This document shows positions 7,139 through 9,230 of a DNA stretch of 9,230 bases, in pieces. Under the pieces are notes generated by a model. The model did not search any database. It was not told the DNA's origin and was given only the letters and a program-made list of their open reading frames with translations. Positions within the stretch are counted from its first letter, which is position 1, and each line of letters starts with the position of its first letter. Both the position numbers and the translations under genes were made by a program. The stretch lies in NCBI RefSeq assembly GCF_002737765.1, contig NZ_PEGG01000197.1, positions 1 to 9,230 of the forward strand, written 5' to 3'. Source of the DNA: Caulobacter sp. B11. GTDB taxonomy: Bacteria; Pseudomonadota; Alphaproteobacteria; Caulobacterales; Caulobacteraceae.

Positions 7139-7753
7139 CTACAACGCGCCGTCGGCGACGCGGGAACCAACGGGATCAGGAGCAACGCTCTGACGATGAG
7201 CCAGCGACCGATAGGCCCACATTACCGCCTTCTTTCCGGGCAACTTGATAAAGCGGTACATTGCGTAGGCCACCGCGATCAGGGTGGCGACGAAGGCGTA
7301 GAACTTCAGCTCCACCGGCAGGGTGCCATAGGCACCGTCAATGAATATGCGGCCGAAGGCCCGGGGATGAAGGGTCAGGCTCGCGAGATAGTCGAGCGGC
7401 CCGCGCTTCAGGTCCGGCGGTGCGAACTGGCACAGGGCCAGAGTTTGTAGGCCAGCGACGATCAGGGCGCGATAGATGCGGGCGATGCGCCGAACGCCGA
7501 AGTCCACAGCGTCGCGCGACCGCAGGACAGTCATGGTGATGACCAAACCCGAGATCACGAAGAAGACCTGCACGCCGTAACGCCCCAGCGTTAGGATCTG
7601 GCTGAACTGGAAGCCGTAACCGTACAGGTCGACGCCGTTCTGCGGCGGCGACCAACGAACGGTGTAGTGAAAGACCGCGAGCTACAGGATCGCCACGCCC
7701 CGAAATGCGTCGATGGCGCTATTCCGATTGTCGCTTTTGATTCCAGACCCCAC
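7139..7753 (-). pseudogene. Acyltransferase-3 (OafA/YrhL-like) remnant with amber stop and internal deletion
   Basis: Read on the minus strand, one frame gives the hallmarks of membrane O-acyltransferases of the Acyltransferase-3 family, which acetylate surface sugars. The N-terminal IDAFRGVAIL is followed by FHYTVRW with the likely catalytic His, then YGVQVFFVISGLVITMTVLR, RRIARIYRAL, and GTLPVELKFYAF. The family ending YRFIKLPGKK comes next. Two lesions are visible. A TAG codon (7682-7684) interrupts the frame between AIL and LAVFHY. The sequence also jumps from ELKFYAF almost directly to the last helix (near 7283-7300), so about 150 residues of membrane helices expected in this family are missing. 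The whole frame is about 205 codons, against the family's usual 350 or so. The start is uncertain: GTG at 7753 is the best placed, and no clear ribosome binding site is seen. A translation restart after the amber could give at most a short, inactive fragment. Confidence 0.8.
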
Positions 7754-7766
7754 GTGCACCGGTAAC

Positions 7767-8024
7767 TTAGAGGGAGATGGCCGCGAATTCCACAGCGGCG
7801 TCGCTGAACGCCCTCACGACAGCGCGCTCCGCGCCAAAAATAGCTGGGCAGTAAGTTCGGACGGCTGTTTGGATGATGGCCTGCGGCTCCCGCCAAACGG
7901 CACGGATGTCGCCGTCATTTGAGGTCCATATCAACTCGCCGGCCTTGCTGCTGATCCACGGAGCTCGCGACGCCATCGCCGCCTGCGCTGCGGGCAAGTT
8001 AGGCTCCGATCGGCCCGCAGCCAA
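7767..8024 (-). CDS. Unrecognised minus-strand ORF, probably a fragment
   Basis: An open minus-strand frame of up to 85 codons from TTG 8024, or 69 codons from the in-frame ATG at 7976, ends in TAA at 7767-7769, just before the acyltransferase remnant. The peptide (for example WISSKAGELIWTSNDGDIRA) is plausible as protein but belongs to no family I can name, and no good ribosome binding site is visible. An overlapping plus-strand frame (7873-8058) is equally unidentifiable. Given the broken genes on both sides, it is most likely a leftover piece of a gene, or chance. It is listed because it is the only candidate in about 330 bases (7770-8102). Confidence 0.2.
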   Translation of the reverse strand: MAAGRSEPNLPAAQAAMASRAPWISSKAGELIWTSNDGDIRAVWREPQAIIQTAVRTYCPAIFGAERAVVRAFSDAAVEFAAISL

Positions 8025-8059
8025 TAAGCACCTCGCGCCGTCTCCAGGGGTGGGCTAAG

Positions 8060-8088
8060 CAGCGCCAGTCGATGCGTTATCGGCGCTG
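8060..8088. repeat. Inverted repeat upstream of the gmd remnant
   Basis: CAGCGCC (8060-8066) and GGCGCTG (8082-8088) form a perfect 7-base stem with a 15-base loop, ending 14 bases before the gmd ATG at 8103. It could be part of the former gmd leader or the terminator of an upstream gene. Function is unknown. Confidence 0.3.
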
Positions 8089-8102
8089 TGACCGGGGGCG
8101 AC

Positions 8103-8438
8103 ATGAGTCAAGTTGGGAAGGGCAAAGTCGCGCTGATCACCGGCGTTACCGGTCAGGACGCGGCCTATCTCTCCCAGCTGCTGCTGGACCAGGGCTACAT
8201 GGTCCATGGCGACAAGCGCCGCTCGTCGTCGTTCAACACCGGCCGTCTGGAAGACATCTACCAGGACCCGCACGAGCAGAACCAACGGTTTAAGCTCCAC
8301 TACGGCAACATGACCGACAGCACCAATCTGATCCGCATCGTGCAGCAGACCCAGCCCGACGAGATCTACAACCTCGCCGCCCAGAGCCACGTGGCTGTCA
8401 GCTTCGAGACCCCCCAATACACCAGCAACGCCGACGCG
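8103..8438 (+). pseudogene. gmd: GDP-mannose 4,6-dehydratase, N-terminal fragment
   Basis: The first 112 residues match the start of Gmd, the enzyme that makes GDP-4-keto-6-deoxymannose for GDP-rhamnose, GDP-fucose or GDP-perosamine. The Rossmann motif is [13 protein letters not shown] (11-23). RRSSSFNT (39-46), IYQDPHE (52-58), TDSTNLIRI (71-79) and [19 protein letters not shown] (85-103) are all family hallmarks. Identity breaks immediately after NADA, where GLGTLRLLEA-like sequence is expected. From 8438 the DNA is rmlA sequence in another frame. The catalytic Thr/Glu/Tyr/Lys region, which comes later in the protein, is therefore absent and the fragment cannot be active. Read through, the gmd frame continues as nonsense to 8696. 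ATG 8103 (preceded by GGGGG) is preferred over GTG 8088. Unusual residues (Asp where VHGIKRR usually has Ile; Asn in YGNMTD, where Asp is usual) fit relaxed selection. Confidence 0.88.
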
Positions 8439-8890
8439 TCGTCGCCTTCGACGAGCGCGTGCAGGCCGTGTCGATCGAGGAAAAGCCCACCCGGCCTCAA
8501 TCGAACTGGGCGGCGACGGGACTCTATTTCTACGACGCCAATGTCGTCGACATCGCCGCCAATCTCACGCCCTCGGCGCGCGGCGAACTGGAGATCACCG
8601 ACGTCAAACGCATCTGTCTGCAACGCGACAAACTATCGGTCGAAATCATGGATCGCGGCTACGCCTGGCTCTACGCCGGCACCCCCGACAGCCTGATCGA
8701 GGCGGTCGAGTTCGTCCGCACGCTGGAAAAACGCCAGGGCTTCAAGATCGCCTGGCCCGAGGAAATCGCCTACGAGAACGGCTTTATCGATGCGGCGTAG
8801 TTGGGCCGCCTAGCTGGTGAGTTGGGGAAATCATCATACGGCAGTTACCTTCGCGAGGTTATTTTAGTGCGTCGCCGAACCAACGCCTGA
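8438..8890 (+). pseudogene. rmlA: Glucose-1-phosphate thymidylyltransferase, C-terminal fragment with amber codon
   Basis: From 8438 the frame reads [17 protein letters not shown], then [54 protein letters not shown] and NGFIDAA. This is the C-terminal half of RmlA, which makes dTDP-glucose for dTDP-rhamnose and related sugars. The first part of the protein, including the N-terminal nucleotide-binding motif, is missing, replaced by gmd sequence. The frame stops at TAG 8798-8800, yet the next codons in the same frame read LGRLAGELGKSSYGSYLREV, the normal RmlA tail with its YGxYL motif, to TGA 8888-8890. The amber codon (plausibly from CAG) is therefore a premature stop. The usual WLDTGTHDSL motif reads [10 protein letters not shown], losing the conserved aspartate. 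A GTG at 8459 could start a short protein but it would be inactive. Confidence 0.87.
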
Positions 8891-8928
8891 ACATCGCCAC
8901 ACCAGGCGCTCAAAGGACAGCACCCGAT

Positions 8929-9006
8929 ATGACATCGTCCAGGTCCGCCGCGTCCCACTGCCTAAGCCTCAACACCCCGCAAGACACGGAAAGTTCACTC
9001 GGATGA
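8929..9006 (+). CDS. Possible 25-codon upstream ORF coupled to the next gene
   Basis: ATG 8929, preceded by AAAGGA (8912-8917), opens a 25-codon Ser-rich frame whose TGA (9004-9006) overlaps the ATG of the next gene (9003-9005) as ATGA. The arrangement repeats what is seen at the decarboxylase start. The peptide has no recognisable family and could be chance. Confidence 0.2.
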   Translation: MTSSRSAASHCLSLNTPQDTESSLG

Positions 9007-9230
9007 AGATCGCGTGCCACATCCTATCCTATAATGTGGATCTGTTCATTGACCACGTTCTGGAAAACTCGGCACCAAATGTCGACAAGATCTTCATCAC
9101 TTATTCCGTCCTGCCCTGGGGCTACAACAAGGAAGCCCGAAGCACGAAGACCAATCCGACGACCTTGCCACGCGTGATGCAAGCGATCAGCCGCCTTCGC
9201 GCTGTCACGGGACTGAACACTCCGATCGAA
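9003..9230 (+). CDS. Probable glycosyltransferase, N-terminal part (runs off the window)
   Basis: From ATG 9003 the frame stays open for 76 codons to the window end. The start MKIACHILSYNVDLFIDHVL has the pattern of family-2-like (GT-A) glycosyltransferases: a short first strand, then an xxSYN-type loop and a helix. KIFITYSVLPWGYN follows, where the second strand is expected, and then a Thr/Asn-rich loop. The catalytic DxD region would lie beyond the window, so class and substrate cannot be confirmed. GGAAAG lies about 11 bases upstream as a modest ribosome binding site, and a 25-codon frame overlaps the start. Codon usage is host-like high GC. It probably belongs to the same surface-glycan locus. 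Another GT-A-like or unassigned sugar-processing protein is possible. Confidence 0.6.
   Translation, partial: MKIACHILSYNVDLFIDHVLENSAPNVDKIFITYSVLPWGYNKEARSTKTNPTTLPRVMQAISRLRAVTGLNTPIE

Overview
The window is high-GC DNA rich in GTG/TTG starts and G/C-ending third positions. It most resembles an alphaproteobacterium of the Caulobacter type; this is a judgement from codon style and protein flavour, not a database match. It falls into two parts: the 3' portion of a large autotransporter gene (1-2064), and a cell-surface polysaccharide locus (about 2465 to the end).

Layout: (1) 3-588 is autotransporter passenger sequence broken by a cluster of frameshifts. 589-2064 is one long open frame carrying the last passenger repeats and the C-terminal outer-membrane barrel, followed by a strong hairpin (2072-2103). 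(2) 2104-2464 holds no convincing gene but contains a chain of small perfect hairpins (2196-2341). (3) 2503-3450 is an intact UDP-glucuronate decarboxylase (UDP-xylose synthase), with a hairpin over its ribosome binding site and a tiny upstream ORF overlapping its start. (4) 3451 to about 5960 is markedly AT-rich. It contains a possible 47-codon ORF, a GT4-like glycosyltransferase (3650-4930) and an FkbM-type methyltransferase (5121-5900), and looks horizontally acquired. (5) 6048-6932 returns to high GC and encodes a zinc-ribbon class I methyltransferase. (6) 7139-8890 is a gene graveyard: a minus-strand acyltransferase-3 remnant with an amber stop and a missing middle, an unrecognised minus-strand ORF, and a gmd N-terminus joined out of frame to an rmlA C-terminus that itself carries an amber codon. 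(7) 9003 to the window end is the start of a probable glycosyltransferase.

How the parts fit: the intact genes supply a nucleotide sugar (UDP-xylose), at least one sugar transfer step and two methyl transfers, the usual toolkit for a decorated exopolysaccharide, O-antigen or similar glycan. The remnants point to abandoned branches: GDP-4-keto-6-deoxymannose (gmd), dTDP-sugars (rmlA) and O-acetylation. The picture is of a glycan locus remodelled by import of an AT-rich cassette and loss of older modules. No wholly new system is provable here. The items most worth checking are the gmd/rmlA chimera, the hairpin array, the sharp compositional border at the decarboxylase stop codon, and the small ORFs overlapping the starts or ends of sugar genes.
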